Shown one piece after another: positions 18,993 through 27,087 of a DNA stretch of 64,000 bases. Within the stretch, counting starts at the first letter, position 1, and every line of letters begins with the position of its first letter. The position numbers and the translations under genes are program-made. Below the pieces are notes generated by a model, which worked only from the letters and a program-made list of their open reading frames with translations, was not told the DNA's origin and searched no databases. The stretch is from Xanthomonas theicola (GTDB lineage Bacteria; Pseudomonadota; Gammaproteobacteria; Xanthomonadales; Xanthomonadaceae), in the NCBI RefSeq assembly GCF_014236795.1, contig NZ_CP049017.1:4070001-4134000 (forward strand), given 5' to 3'.

Positions 18993-20534
18993 ATGCCGAA
19001 TATTAATACTAGCGACCATAATTCTTTAGCAGGGTCAGTTTATTTTGTCGTGGGCCGCGGCACTGAAGGAGGGCCATCCTCTTATCGTTTATCGATTGCC
19101 GGCGTTACCTCTGGCGCATCCGATCCCGGATGGGGCGATGCCAACAATGTTATAGCAAACAGCGGTTACACCTTCGGAGCGATTCAGGTAGATTTGGGTC
19201 AGCGCGGAACATGGCCTGTCGGTGCCGTCGAAAACACTTCTTTAAAGCAGGGCGAGAAAACGTATGTTGATGCGATCATCGACCAGTCCAACACTTATGC
19301 AAAAAAACATGACTTGAAATTTACTGGCGATCTCCCCCAACTTCGTAGCGATTTGCTTAGTCACGGCAATGGGAAAAGTGGCAGATCTAAAATTTCTTTC
19401 ATCGATGAAGATACCCGCGACAGCATTAATGCATGGGCCGCTTCACCAGAGGGTAAGCAATGGGTTCATAAAAACATTGATTACCCGCAAATCAAGGCTG
19501 CGACAGAAACGGCGATGTCCATTCTTGAGAAGCACGGGAAAAATATTGAAACAGATCGCCATTTTGAAACAATCAACATTCTTGCGAAAACGGCCAATCA
19601 AATGCCATCGCAATTAGAAAAATACAAAGATATCATGGATAAAGGAGGGGATTATCAGGACGTATTAAACACCGCCAATGATATTAAAAAAAGACATAGT
19701 TACTATGATGCCCCCAAGGCGGCCGCTTTGGCTGAGAAATACGAAAACATATACAACGACCCGAGCAAGAAGGAAATTTTAGACAGGGCTCACGTTAAAG
19801 TAAGTAGCTTGACCTACGATCCTTCTAAAGAAAGTAACGACTCGGACATTAAGGAGGCTTTAAAAGCGGTAAACCAATCCACTCGTACACATGATCAAAA
19901 TCACCCCGCTAATGGCGTGCTTAAGCTAGGTTCCCACGGCGAGGCCGTCGGCACATTGCAGGCTGACTTGGCCGCCCTTGGCTATACCGACAGTCGCGGC
20001 CGTCCTTTGCATCCGGACAAAGATTTTGGCCGTGATACCGACGCTGCATTGAGAGCCTTCCAACATGATCACGGCTTGGAACAGGATGGGATCGCTGGGC
20101 CTACCACCCTGAAAGCCGTCCAACGGCAACGTCATGGGCAGGCCATCGAATCTCCGGCATCACAGTCGGCCAACCCAGCACCTGCGTCCTCAGACAACGA
20201 TCCGCGCAATCCAGACAATCCGAATCACGCGCTGTACTGCGAACTGCATCGGCGCATCCCCGACACATCCGAAAACCGTCTGTTGCAGTTCACCGCCGCC
20301 TGTCATTCGAATAGAATCACCGCCGACAATCTCTCCACAGTCTATTTGGACGAGGCGAACATGAAGATCGGCTTCGCTGGGTTGAGCCTCCTGTCAACTC
20401 CGGTGCTCGTCGACTTAAATGCCCGGCCGCCTCAACCAGAGCAATCCATTCAGCAAATCCAGCAATACGACCAGCAGCAGGCGCAGATGATGGCCCAGAC
20501 GCAGAATGCGCAGATCAATACGCAGCGGCAATAA
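18993..20534 (+). CDS. X-Tfe: type IV secreted antibacterial effector, lysozyme-like + PG-binding + XVIPCD tail
   Basis: A 513-residue toxin candidate. Residues 1-110 contain NSGYTFGAIQVDLGQRG, like the substrate-cleft region of muramidase-type effectors. Residues 110-300 are helical and lysine-rich. A PG_binding_1 domain spans about 308-375 (LKLGSHGEAVGTLQADL, FGRDTDAALRAFQHDHGL, DGIAGPTTLKAV). The C-terminal 110 residues form an XVIPCD-like secretion signal starting PDNPNHALYCELHRRI and ending in a glutamine-rich tail. AGGAAG precedes ATG 18993. It is preceded by its likely immunity gene and by virD4, the receptor for such tails. GC content is low for this genome in the 5' two thirds. The exact hydrolase family is not certain. 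Confidence 0.82.
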   Translation: MPNINTSDHNSLAGSVYFVVGRGTEGGPSSYRLSIAGVTSGASDPGWGDANNVIANSGYTFGAIQVDLGQRGTWPVGAVENTSLKQGEKTYVDAIIDQSNTYAKKHDLKFTGDLPQLRSDLLSHGNGKSGRSKISFIDEDTRDSINAWAASPEGKQWVHKNIDYPQIKAATETAMSILEKHGKNIETDRHFETINILAKTANQMPSQLEKYKDIMDKGGDYQDVLNTANDIKKRHSYYDAPKAAALAEKYENIYNDPSKKEILDRAHVKVSSLTYDPSKESNDSDIKEALKAVNQSTRTHDQNHPANGVLKLGSHGEAVGTLQADLAALGYTDSRGRPLHPDKDFGRDTDAALRAFQHDHGLEQDGIAGPTTLKAVQRQRHGQAIESPASQSANPAPASSDNDPRNPDNPNHALYCELHRRIPDTSENRLLQFTAACHSNRITADNLSTVYLDEANMKIGFAGLSLLSTPVLVDLNARPPQPEQSIQQIQQYDQQQAQMMAQTQNAQINTQRQ

Positions 20535-20574
20535 GAAGTAGCGCCGGCCTCGAAGACCAAGATAAGAAATCCTG

Positions 20575-21633
20575 ACTCAGGATGAATCGATGAATCTGTG
20601 ATCGCTACTTTGGCGCGCGCGCCGGCGTCCTGCATCAGCGTGCGCGCCTGCTCGATCTGCTCGGTCAGTGTGTCGCCGTCGTAGGGAGTGCCCGGGAAGC
20701 TGCGCGCACCCACGATCAAGCCCTGGGTCGCCGTCACCGCGATGCCCACCTTCACCCCGAACTCGTACGGCTTGCGCACCTTGCCCTTGCCGATGCACTC
20801 CACTTCAGGGGCATGCAGGGCGTACAAGTTTGTGCTTGTCCTTGGGATGCTGGCGCCAGATCCGCTCGGCACGCTCCAGCCATGTCGTCATCTGTTGTTG
20901 GGCGGTGTTCTCCAGCGTCTCCCGCTTCCGCCCGATGTCCCGGATCACCCGACCCAGCACCGTGCGCTGCCGGCGCAGGCTCCGCCGCCTCCGCTTGAAC
21001 TGCTTGGCGTGTGCGTAGCGGCCAGCCTGCCGGCTCAGCCCGGGCCCTTCGCGCTCATCGCTCTGCCGCCGCTTAACCCATGCCGCTTGCACAGCAGCAC
21101 CCGCTTGCGGCGGACCACTTCCAGCAGGCCACTGTCGGTGGGATGGGCGATGGCCTTCTCCTGCACCGTGCTGTCCACGATCACCCGCGACAATTGGCGC
21201 GCATCGACCGCCTTCATGGCCTTGGTTGCATTGATCGCCTGTGCTGGCAGTTCCTCCATTCCCGTCTCACCCAGGCGCTGGCGCCAGCGCACCAGCGCAC
21301 TGGGATCGCACGGCAGCCGGGTCTGGAAGAGCACCTCGCCGGTGAAGAACTGCCAGGACGGGTTCTCCAGCCAGCGCCCGCACACCTGTCCGTCGGACAG
21401 GTCGTCGGCGTGCTTGAGGTAGAGCAGCCCGGCGATCAGCCGGATCGGCAGGGCCGGACGGCCACCCGCACCGGATCGGCCGGAAGGCTCGCCAACAAGG
21501 CTTGCTGGGCCGGCCAGGGCAGCTTCCTGGCCTACTACGCCAGCGGATGACGCAGATCGATCTGGTTCTCCAGACGGGAACGGAACAGGTCCTTGGCAAG
21601 ACGAACTTCAACGGCCGGACGAGGTGTGCGCAT
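20575..21633 (-). pseudogene. IS5-family transposase, broken and 3'-truncated
   Basis: From ATG 21633 the minus strand shows RTPRPAVEVRLAKDLFRS and LENQIDLRHPLA followed by tandem stop codons. Later pieces in other frames are RWLENPSWQFFTGEVLFQT, MKAVDARQLSRVIVDSTVQEKA, GRYAHAKQFKRRRRSLRRQ and YALHAPEVECIGKGK with EFGVKVGIAVTATQGL. The DDE motif is partly present, but the 3' end dissolves near 20575, 40 bases after the X-Tfe stop. It may have removed whatever followed the effector gene. Confidence 0.75.
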
Positions 21634-21754
21634 GCTCGGAAAGTGCAAGAAAACCGCGCTCAGCCTAACCAAAACTGGCAATCCAGACATGCCTTCCGGA
21701 GGCGCCAATGCTTGCCATGTAGGGCGCTGCTGGGTTCTTCAGGGCTGACTACGT

Positions 21755-21947
21755 AGATGCGCGCGTTCGGAACGGCACTGCGTTCCGCGCCGGCGCTCGC
21801 CGCGCTGAAGCCGTCGCCGATCAGGTCCTTCTGCGGCGTGGAGTTCAGCTGGATCGCGCCATGGGCGCCGTGGTGGTTGGTCACCGCCAGGCCCTGCGGC
21901 GACACGACGCTGGCGATGCAGCCGCCCAGCGACACCAACGCGCCCAT
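21755..21947 (-). pseudogene. S46-family dipeptidyl peptidase, short N-terminal fragment
   Basis: The minus strand reads ALVSLGGCIASVVSPQGLA, VTNHHGAHGAIQLNSTPQK and PNARIYVV. TNHHxAxGAIQ is the catalytic-histidine region of S46 peptidases (normally TNHHCAYGAIQ); here the cysteine is replaced by glycine. Only about 65 codons survive. The fragment follows directly on a haemagglutinin fragment without a start codon of its own. Confidence 0.7.
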
Positions 21948-22240
21948 CGGTTCTCGGCCGCGGCGATGGTCACGTCCTTGCCGACGATGGCGGCGCCGGT
22001 CTTGCCGAGCACGTCGCTGTCGGTGATGGCCACCATGTTGCCGGCGGTCATCGTCACCGCGCCGTCGGTGCTGCCGACCAGGCTGCCGCTGTGGCTCACT
22101 TCGGTGGCGTGGAGCGTGTCGGTCTGCTTGCTCGTACCCAACGTCACGCTGAAACCGCCGCCGCTATACAGGCCGTTTTTCTTGACCTGCTTGTCGCGCT
22201 CCTCGCTGTGGGTGCTCTGCGCCGTCACCAGGGTCAGGTT
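21948..22240 (-). pseudogene. Filamentous haemagglutinin / CdiA-type repeat fragment
   Basis: A 95-codon piece reading NLTLVTAQSTHSEERDKQ, KKNGLYSGGGFSVTLGT, LHATEVSHSGSLVGS, GNMVAITDSDVLGKTGA and IVGKDVTIAAAEN. This is the repeat pattern of two-partner-secreted haemagglutinins and contact-dependent inhibition proteins, normally thousands of residues long. Both ends are fused to unrelated gene fragments (trxC upstream, S46 peptidase downstream). Confidence 0.75.
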
Positions 22241-22604
22241 CGCGGCCCTGCCGCAGCAAGGCCAACGTCGGGATGTTGCGGATGCCCAAGCCCGCCGCCA
22301 GTGCCGGCGGCGCCTGCGTGTCCCGCTTGCCCAGGCGCATGTGCGGCTCCAGCGGCACGGCGGCAGCGTCGAACGGTGGGGCCATGGTCCGGCATGGGCC
22401 GCACCACGGCGCCCAGAAATCCACCGGCAACGGAATGTCGCTGCGTTCGGCGTGGGCGGCGAAGGTGTCCGCGGTCAAGGCCAGCGGCGCGCCGCCGGAC
22501 AGCGCGCGATGGCAGCGCCCGCAGTGCGGCGCCGGCGCCAGCGCGCCTGGCACCCGGTTCAGCGCCTGGCAGTGCGGGCAGGCGATGCGCAGCGGCTCGC
22601 TCAC
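22241..22604 (-). pseudogene. trxC: Thioredoxin 2, 3'-truncated
   Basis: The GTG start at 22604 leads into a zinc ribbon (ACPHCQALNRVP, APHCGRCHRALSGG) and a thioredoxin fold with FWAPWCGPCRTMAP, ending at IRNIPTLALLRQGRE. TrxC proteins end with a further 30 residues containing the last beta strand and helix. Here these are replaced by out-of-frame haemagglutinin sequence, so the product is probably unstable. The active-site WCGPC and the two CxxC zinc motifs are intact. Confidence 0.8.
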
Positions 22605-23298
22605 GCACCGGCCCCCGATGCGCTGCCGCCGGGCGGCGCGTAGCGCTGCGCGTCCCTGGCCGCGCGCCGCATGCCGATGTCCTGGCGCGCGCCCCGGGTG
22701 GCCACGCGGCACCGCCCGACCCGGTCGCCGCCGGGCCGCTGCCGTGCGACTGCTGTCCGCGGAATGCGCCGCAAGCCGCCCGCGTGGCGCATCGGCGTGG
22801 CGGCGCTGCGCGCGACCGCGCCGCCTGCACCCGCGCAGCAGGCCGGCCGCCGAGCCGTCGGCGACACCGCGCGAGGGATCGGGCGCGCGGGCGGCACGGC
22901 GGCACGGCCGTGTCGCCCGATCAGGGCGCCGGAGCGGTTGCGCCGACCTGGAGGCGGAATGCGACATCCGCGTCCAGCCCGGGGTGACCCGGATCGGGTC
23001 GCCGATGCCCATGCAGGTCTCCAGGAAGCCGCCACCAGGAACGCCGACTCCACGCCTGCACCACAAAGGCCGCGTGGATGCGCCATGCCGGCAGGTGGCG
23101 GGTGGCACCCAGTCGCGGCGGGCGTCACGCGCGGCGGACACGATCGCCCGGAACGCCGCCTTCGTGCAGTGCTCCGGGACGCGTCCGGGCGGCAGGCCAC
23201 CGGCCCCGCTCGGGACCAGCGCCGGCCGCGCGAGGCATCTCGAATGTCGCATTGGCGCGAACGGATATCATAACTGGCGTCTATCCACCGGAGTCCCC
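22605..23298. other. GC-rich stretch without a supported gene
   Basis: Nearly 700 bases of very high GC between the trxC fragment and the rhodanese gene. Long open frames exist on both strands but have arginine- and alanine-rich, non-family-like content. It may be a decayed gene. A promoter for the rhodanese gene is expected near 23260. Confidence 0.4.
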
Positions 23299-23661
23299 AT
23301 GCCCCAGTCCTCCGCCCAAGCCCTGGTCGAGCGGGCGTGCCCGCAGCGCCACCCAGTCGCCACCGACGCCGCCGCCACGCCGTTGCCCGGCGAATGGATC
23401 ATCGACGTGCGCGAGCCCGGCGAGTTCGCCACCGGCCACCTGCCCGACGCGATCAACATCCCGCGCGGCATCCTCGAATTCCGCCTCGACGCCGATCCGG
23501 CGCTGGCTCGCCGCGACCAGCCGATCCTGCTGTACTGCGCCAGCGGCGGCCGCGCCACGCTGGCCGCGCTCAGCCTGCAGCAACTGGGCTACAGCGCGGT
23601 ACACCCGCTGAGCGGCGGTTTCCTCGGCTGGACCGCCGCCGGCGGGCCGGTCGCCTTCTGA
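23299..23661 (+). CDS. Rhodanese-like sulfurtransferase
   Basis: A 120-residue single-domain rhodanese. WIIDVREPGEFATGHLPDAINIPRG is split by the usual loop positions, and the active-site loop CASGGRA has the catalytic cysteine at residue 80. Such proteins carry persulfide sulfur. No signal peptide is visible, so it is probably cytoplasmic. Start ATG 23299 follows CCGGAG. It is paired with an ETHE1-like hydrolase 369 bases downstream, suggesting a role in sulfide or persulfide handling. Confidence 0.85.
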   Translation: MPQSSAQALVERACPQRHPVATDAAATPLPGEWIIDVREPGEFATGHLPDAINIPRGILEFRLDADPALARRDQPILLYCASGGRATLAALSLQQLGYSAVHPLSGGFLGWTAAGGPVAF

Positions 23662-24030
23662 GTCACCGTCTCTGAAGTCAAGCGCGATGAAGGCAATCGT
23701 CCCAAGCAGCGTTGGAGCGGACAGCGGCATTGAGAATGGTCGGCAGCTTGCGCATGCCGGCGTGGCCACGCGCCGGCTACAGGCGTGCGGCCACGAGCGG
23801 CGGCGGCGGCCATGCCGGCGGGCGGACCGCGGACATCCCGTGGGCGCGTCCGACGCGCGCGCGCGACCGCGCCAGCCGGCGCCGGCGCAGCACCCGGCGC
23901 CGGCCCGCCGCGCCGGGCGGACCATCCACTGTTCGTTTTCGCTGGTCCCGGACCCGGCACAGCGCCTTCTCGGCACCTTGCGCGGCATCCACTGCAGCGT
24001 CGCCCCCGCGCTCCCTGTCGAGGCAAGCCC
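23662..24030. other. Intergenic stretch, no gene seen
   Basis: The 369 bases between rhodanese and metallo-hydrolase genes have no frame with recognisable protein. The 3' half is extremely rich in GC dinucleotides. A promoter for the downstream gene may lie here, but no clear -35/-10 pair stands out. Confidence 0.4.
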
Positions 24031-24873
24031 ATGAACCATGTCCCGCACGTCCACCCGTTCCACCATGCGGGTTCCGGCACCTGGAGCTATCTCGTCGAGG
24101 ACGGCCGCGACGCCGCGCTGATCGACCCGGTGCTGGAGTTCGACCCGGACACCGCCGCGCTGCGCGATGCGCCGGTGCGCGGCCTGGCCGAGCGGCTGTC
24201 GGCGCGCGGCCTGCAACTGCGCTGGATCCTGGAAACCCACGCCCATGCCGACCATGTTTCCGCCGCGCAGTGGTGCAAGCGGCGCTGGCCGCAGGCGACG
24301 CTGGCGATCGGCGCCGGCATCGTCCAGGTGCGCGCACGGTTCGCGACACACTTCGGCCTGGCCGCGGACGGCCGCGACACGCGCTGCGGATTCGACCACC
24401 TGTTCGCCGACGGCGAACGCTTCACGATCGGCGCGCTGCCCGCGCAGGTGATCGCGGTGCCCGGGCATACCGGCGACAGCGTCGCCTACCTGATCGGCGA
24501 TGCCCTGTTTCCCGGCGACTCGCTGTTCATGCCCGACAGCGGCACCGCGCGCTGCGATTTCCCCGGTGGCGACGCGGCGACGCTGTTCCGCTCGATCCAG
24601 AAGCTGTACGCGCTGCCGGAATCCACCCGCGTGTTCGTCTGCCACGACTACGGCGCCGGCGGCCGCGCAGTCGCCTGCGAGACCAGCATCGGCGCGCAGC
24701 GGCGCGACAACATCCATGTGCGCGACGGGGTCGGCGAAGCCGAGTTCATCGCGCTGCGGCAGGCGCGCGACGCGACGCTGGCCGAGCCGCGGCTGATGCA
24801 GCCCTCGGTGCGCGCCAACATCCAGGCGGGCCGCACCGACGACCTGTCGCCGCAACCGCGCTGCAAGGGTTGA
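24031..24873 (+). CDS. Metallo-beta-lactamase-fold persulfide dioxygenase-like protein (ETHE1/Blh type)
   Basis: A 280-residue metallohydrolase-fold protein. The metal motif THAHADH places ligands at His70, His72, Asp74 and His75; later ligands are the histidine in VPGHTGDS, the aspartate in FPGDSLF and the histidine in VFVCHDYG. This pattern (CHDYG, a C-terminal ETSIGAQRRDN) is that of ETHE1-like dioxygenases, which oxidise glutathione persulfide to sulfite. A similar protein, Blh, is regulated by the sulfide sensor BigR in Xylella and relatives; no bigR gene is seen here. It acts with the upstream rhodanese by inference. Confidence 0.82.
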   Translation: MNHVPHVHPFHHAGSGTWSYLVEDGRDAALIDPVLEFDPDTAALRDAPVRGLAERLSARGLQLRWILETHAHADHVSAAQWCKRRWPQATLAIGAGIVQVRARFATHFGLAADGRDTRCGFDHLFADGERFTIGALPAQVIAVPGHTGDSVAYLIGDALFPGDSLFMPDSGTARCDFPGGDAATLFRSIQKLYALPESTRVFVCHDYGAGGRAVACETSIGAQRRDNIHVRDGVGEAEFIALRQARDATLAEPRLMQPSVRANIQAGRTDDLSPQPRCKG

Positions 24874-24886
24874 GGCCGTAAAAAAA

Positions 24887-25085
24887 CGGGTCTTCGCGGA
24901 TCAGTGTGGGTGCAAACGGGCGTTTTCGGATAGCGGCGGCAGGAAGCTGGCGATGATCTTGAGCCTGAGAGTCCTGATCGCGGTAGTCATAGGCACTGCG
25001 CGGGATGACCCGGATCTTGTTGTTCAGGCCTTCCACCCGGCCGCGGCCGACCTCGTGATCCGGATGGCAGTAGGCGGCGATGCCG
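24887..25085 (-). pseudogene. ISL3-family transposase, C-terminal fragment
   Basis: The minus strand reads CHPDHEVGRGRVEGLNNKIR, VIPRSAYDYRDQD and, after a frame change, LRLKIIASFLPPL, typical of the end of ISL3-family transposases. The upstream side is cut by an IS481-type element starting near 25093. Confidence 0.65.
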
Positions 25086-25092
25086 TCCTAGT

Positions 25093-26002
25093 TCTACTGT
25101 GTCATAAGTAAAGCATCCTTTCGACAACCCACGAAGCAATGGGATCGTCATGGTGTTTGACCCCAGGCTTTGATGGTGCACTCCTTCCCCTCGACTGGAA
25201 GCAAGCACGATGGGCCAGGTTCTGCACGGGAGCGCCGCCACGACAGAGGCGATCGGTCGAGCGATGCAATAGAGTCAAGAGAGCCTGAGAGCGCTTTCCA
25301 AGCGCGACGGGATCCATCGGAAGGCGGTCGCCAAACTGGCTCCTCGCTGCATCGCTGCTTGCAGCGCCATGGCGTCTGCCCGCTGCCCGAGATCGAGGGC
25401 GACAAGCCTGCCAAGCAGCGGTTCAAGAGCGGCCCCATCGGCTGCTTCCCTATCGGCATCGCACAGGTGCAGACAGCCGAGGGCAAGCTCTATCCGTTCG
25501 TGGCCATCGACCGAACGTGCAAGTTCGCGCTCACCGAACTCCATCCCTGAGCCGACAAGCTGACGGCAGCGCAGTTCCTGCGCAATGTGATCGAGGCGGC
25601 GCCCTACGCCCTGCACACGGTGCTCACCGACAACGGCATCCAGTTCACCCGCCATCGCACGGACCGATACGCCTTCCAGCACATGTTCGGTCGCCTTTGC
25701 CAGGAGCACGGCATCCAACACCGATTGACCAAGGTCAAACATCGGTGGACCAACGGGCAGCTCGAGCGGATGCACCGGACCATCGAGGAAGCCACCCTCA
25801 AACGCTTCCACGACGGCGATCGCGCGCAGTTGCGCCAGCACCTAGCCGACATCGATGCCTACACCTTCGGCCGCAGGCTCAAGACCCTGAAGGGGCTGAC
25901 GCCGTACGAATTCATTCGCAAACAGTGGACATCCGAACCCGCCCGGTTCGAGGTCGACCCGATCCATCCAATGCCGGGACTGAACACCTAGTGACACAGT
26001 AA
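25093..26002 (+). mobile_element. IS481-family element with internally deleted transposase
   Basis: The ends TACTGTGTCA (left) and TGACACAGTA (right) form inverted repeats. The transposase is read on the plus strand: KRHGI-like start material, SLHRCLQRHGVCPLPEIEGD, KSGPIGCFPIGIAQVQTAEG, LYPFVAIDRTCKFALTELHP, then an in-frame TGA at 25548-25550, then TAAQFLRNVIEAAPY, VLTDNGIQFTRHRTDRY, GIQHRLTKVKHRWTNGQLE and GLTPYEFIRKQW. The DDE residues (IDRT, TDNG, QLERMHRTIEE) remain, but an internal deletion near 25320 and the stop codon inactivate it. It split the ISL3 remnant on its left. Confidence 0.7.
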
Positions 26003-26004
26003 GA

Positions 26005-26485
26005 CTAGGTGCCGACCGCCCGGTTGCGGACGAAGTCGACGAAGGCGCGGTCATCAGCCGACTGGAGAAGTACAGCTTCGGCCCTTCGAACTACGGCCAC
26101 CACTCCGGCAGGACCGGGAGCAGCGCACCAGCGTGCAGGTGCGGATGCAGCCAGTCGACCATCACCGCGCCAGTGACATTCAACTTCAACAGTCCGCGCA
26201 CGTCCCGGTGCGAAGCGGGAACATTCTGCAGTACCGCGCGCGCTTCGGAAAACAGCGGGGAGAGCCGGCGCGCGAGCGTGCGGCCGACCTCGGTCGGCAT
26301 GACGCTGCGGGTGGTACGAATCAGCAACGGCGCGCCCAACTGCGCTTCCAGCTGGGCGCGCGGTTGCTGACGGTCGAGGGCGACAGGCCCAGCCGTTTCG
26401 ACGCCGCTCGGAATCCGCCGGCGTCGAGGACGACCAGAAAGACCGACAGATCGTCCAACCGCGGCAGGTCGTCATTGTTCGGCAT
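26005..26485 (-). pseudogene. LysR-family regulator, degraded
   Basis: From ATG 26485 comes DDLSVFLVVLDAGGFRAAS and KRLGLSPSTVSNR; after a frame change LLIRTTRSVMPTEVGRTLARR and ARAVLQNVPASHRDVRG; then GLLKLNVTGAVMVDWLHPHL. The effector domain is cut short by deletion, and the tail is RAFVDFVRNRAVGT in another frame. It is about 160 codons long against 300 expected. It is divergent from a broken glyoxalase-fold gene. Confidence 0.7.
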
Positions 26486-26619
26486 GCCGATCAGGCGATG
26501 CGCGTTTGGGCCGGTCATCAACGCTGGTAGTGCGGCTTCGCCTTGATCGCAAGGGCGCCAACAACGCGGCCCGACTTCCGAACCGAACGACATCTCCATC
26601 AACGCAAGTGAGCACACCC

Positions 26620-27043
26620 ATGACCAAGACCAAGGGCATGACCGGCATTCATCACGTTGGCGTCGCGGTGCAGGACCTGCAGGCGAGCGCAGACTGGTAC
26701 GCGAAGCGCCTCGGCTTGCAGCGAATGCGCGCTTTCGCGTTTCCCGGCGCCGAGGCCGTCTTCGTCGGCCAGGGACGCCTGCGGATCGAACGGATCCAGT
26801 CCGCAGGCGCCGCACCGATGGCGGCGGAACGCCGACACAACCGCACCAATCCGAGGCTCGGCGACATCAACCACCTGGCCATCGCCGCGGAGGATCTCGA
26901 CCGCACCGTCGAGGAGTTGCGCACCAACCGGCGTCGAGATCGCCTGGCCGCCCAGTGAGGCGCCGGGCGACGGTGGCGATCGGTTCGCCTTCATCCGCGA
27001 CAACGAAGGCATGCTGATCGAACTGTTCCAGTCCAAGGACTGA
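26620..27043 (+). pseudogene. Glyoxalase/VOC-fold protein, frameshifted
   Basis: MTKTKGMTGIHHVGVAVQDL opens a vicinal-oxygen-chelate repeat with the first metal histidine in IHHVGV, and LGDINHLAIAAEDLDRTVEE gives the second half. Near 26930 the frame changes, and the true C-terminus GVEIAWPPSEAPG and FIRDNEGMLIELFQSKD continues in the next frame. One base restores an approximately 140-residue protein, so this is a recent pseudogene or a sequencing error. Confidence 0.7.
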
Positions 27044-27087
27044 GTGCACACACCTGGCTCAGCCGGCATCGTGCGCGTGCGCTGCCG

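Noticed and set aside
22605..23298. Possible gene between trxC fragment and rhodanese
   Set aside because: Frames on both strands are arginine/alanine-rich and none shows a domain; kept as an anonymous stretch.
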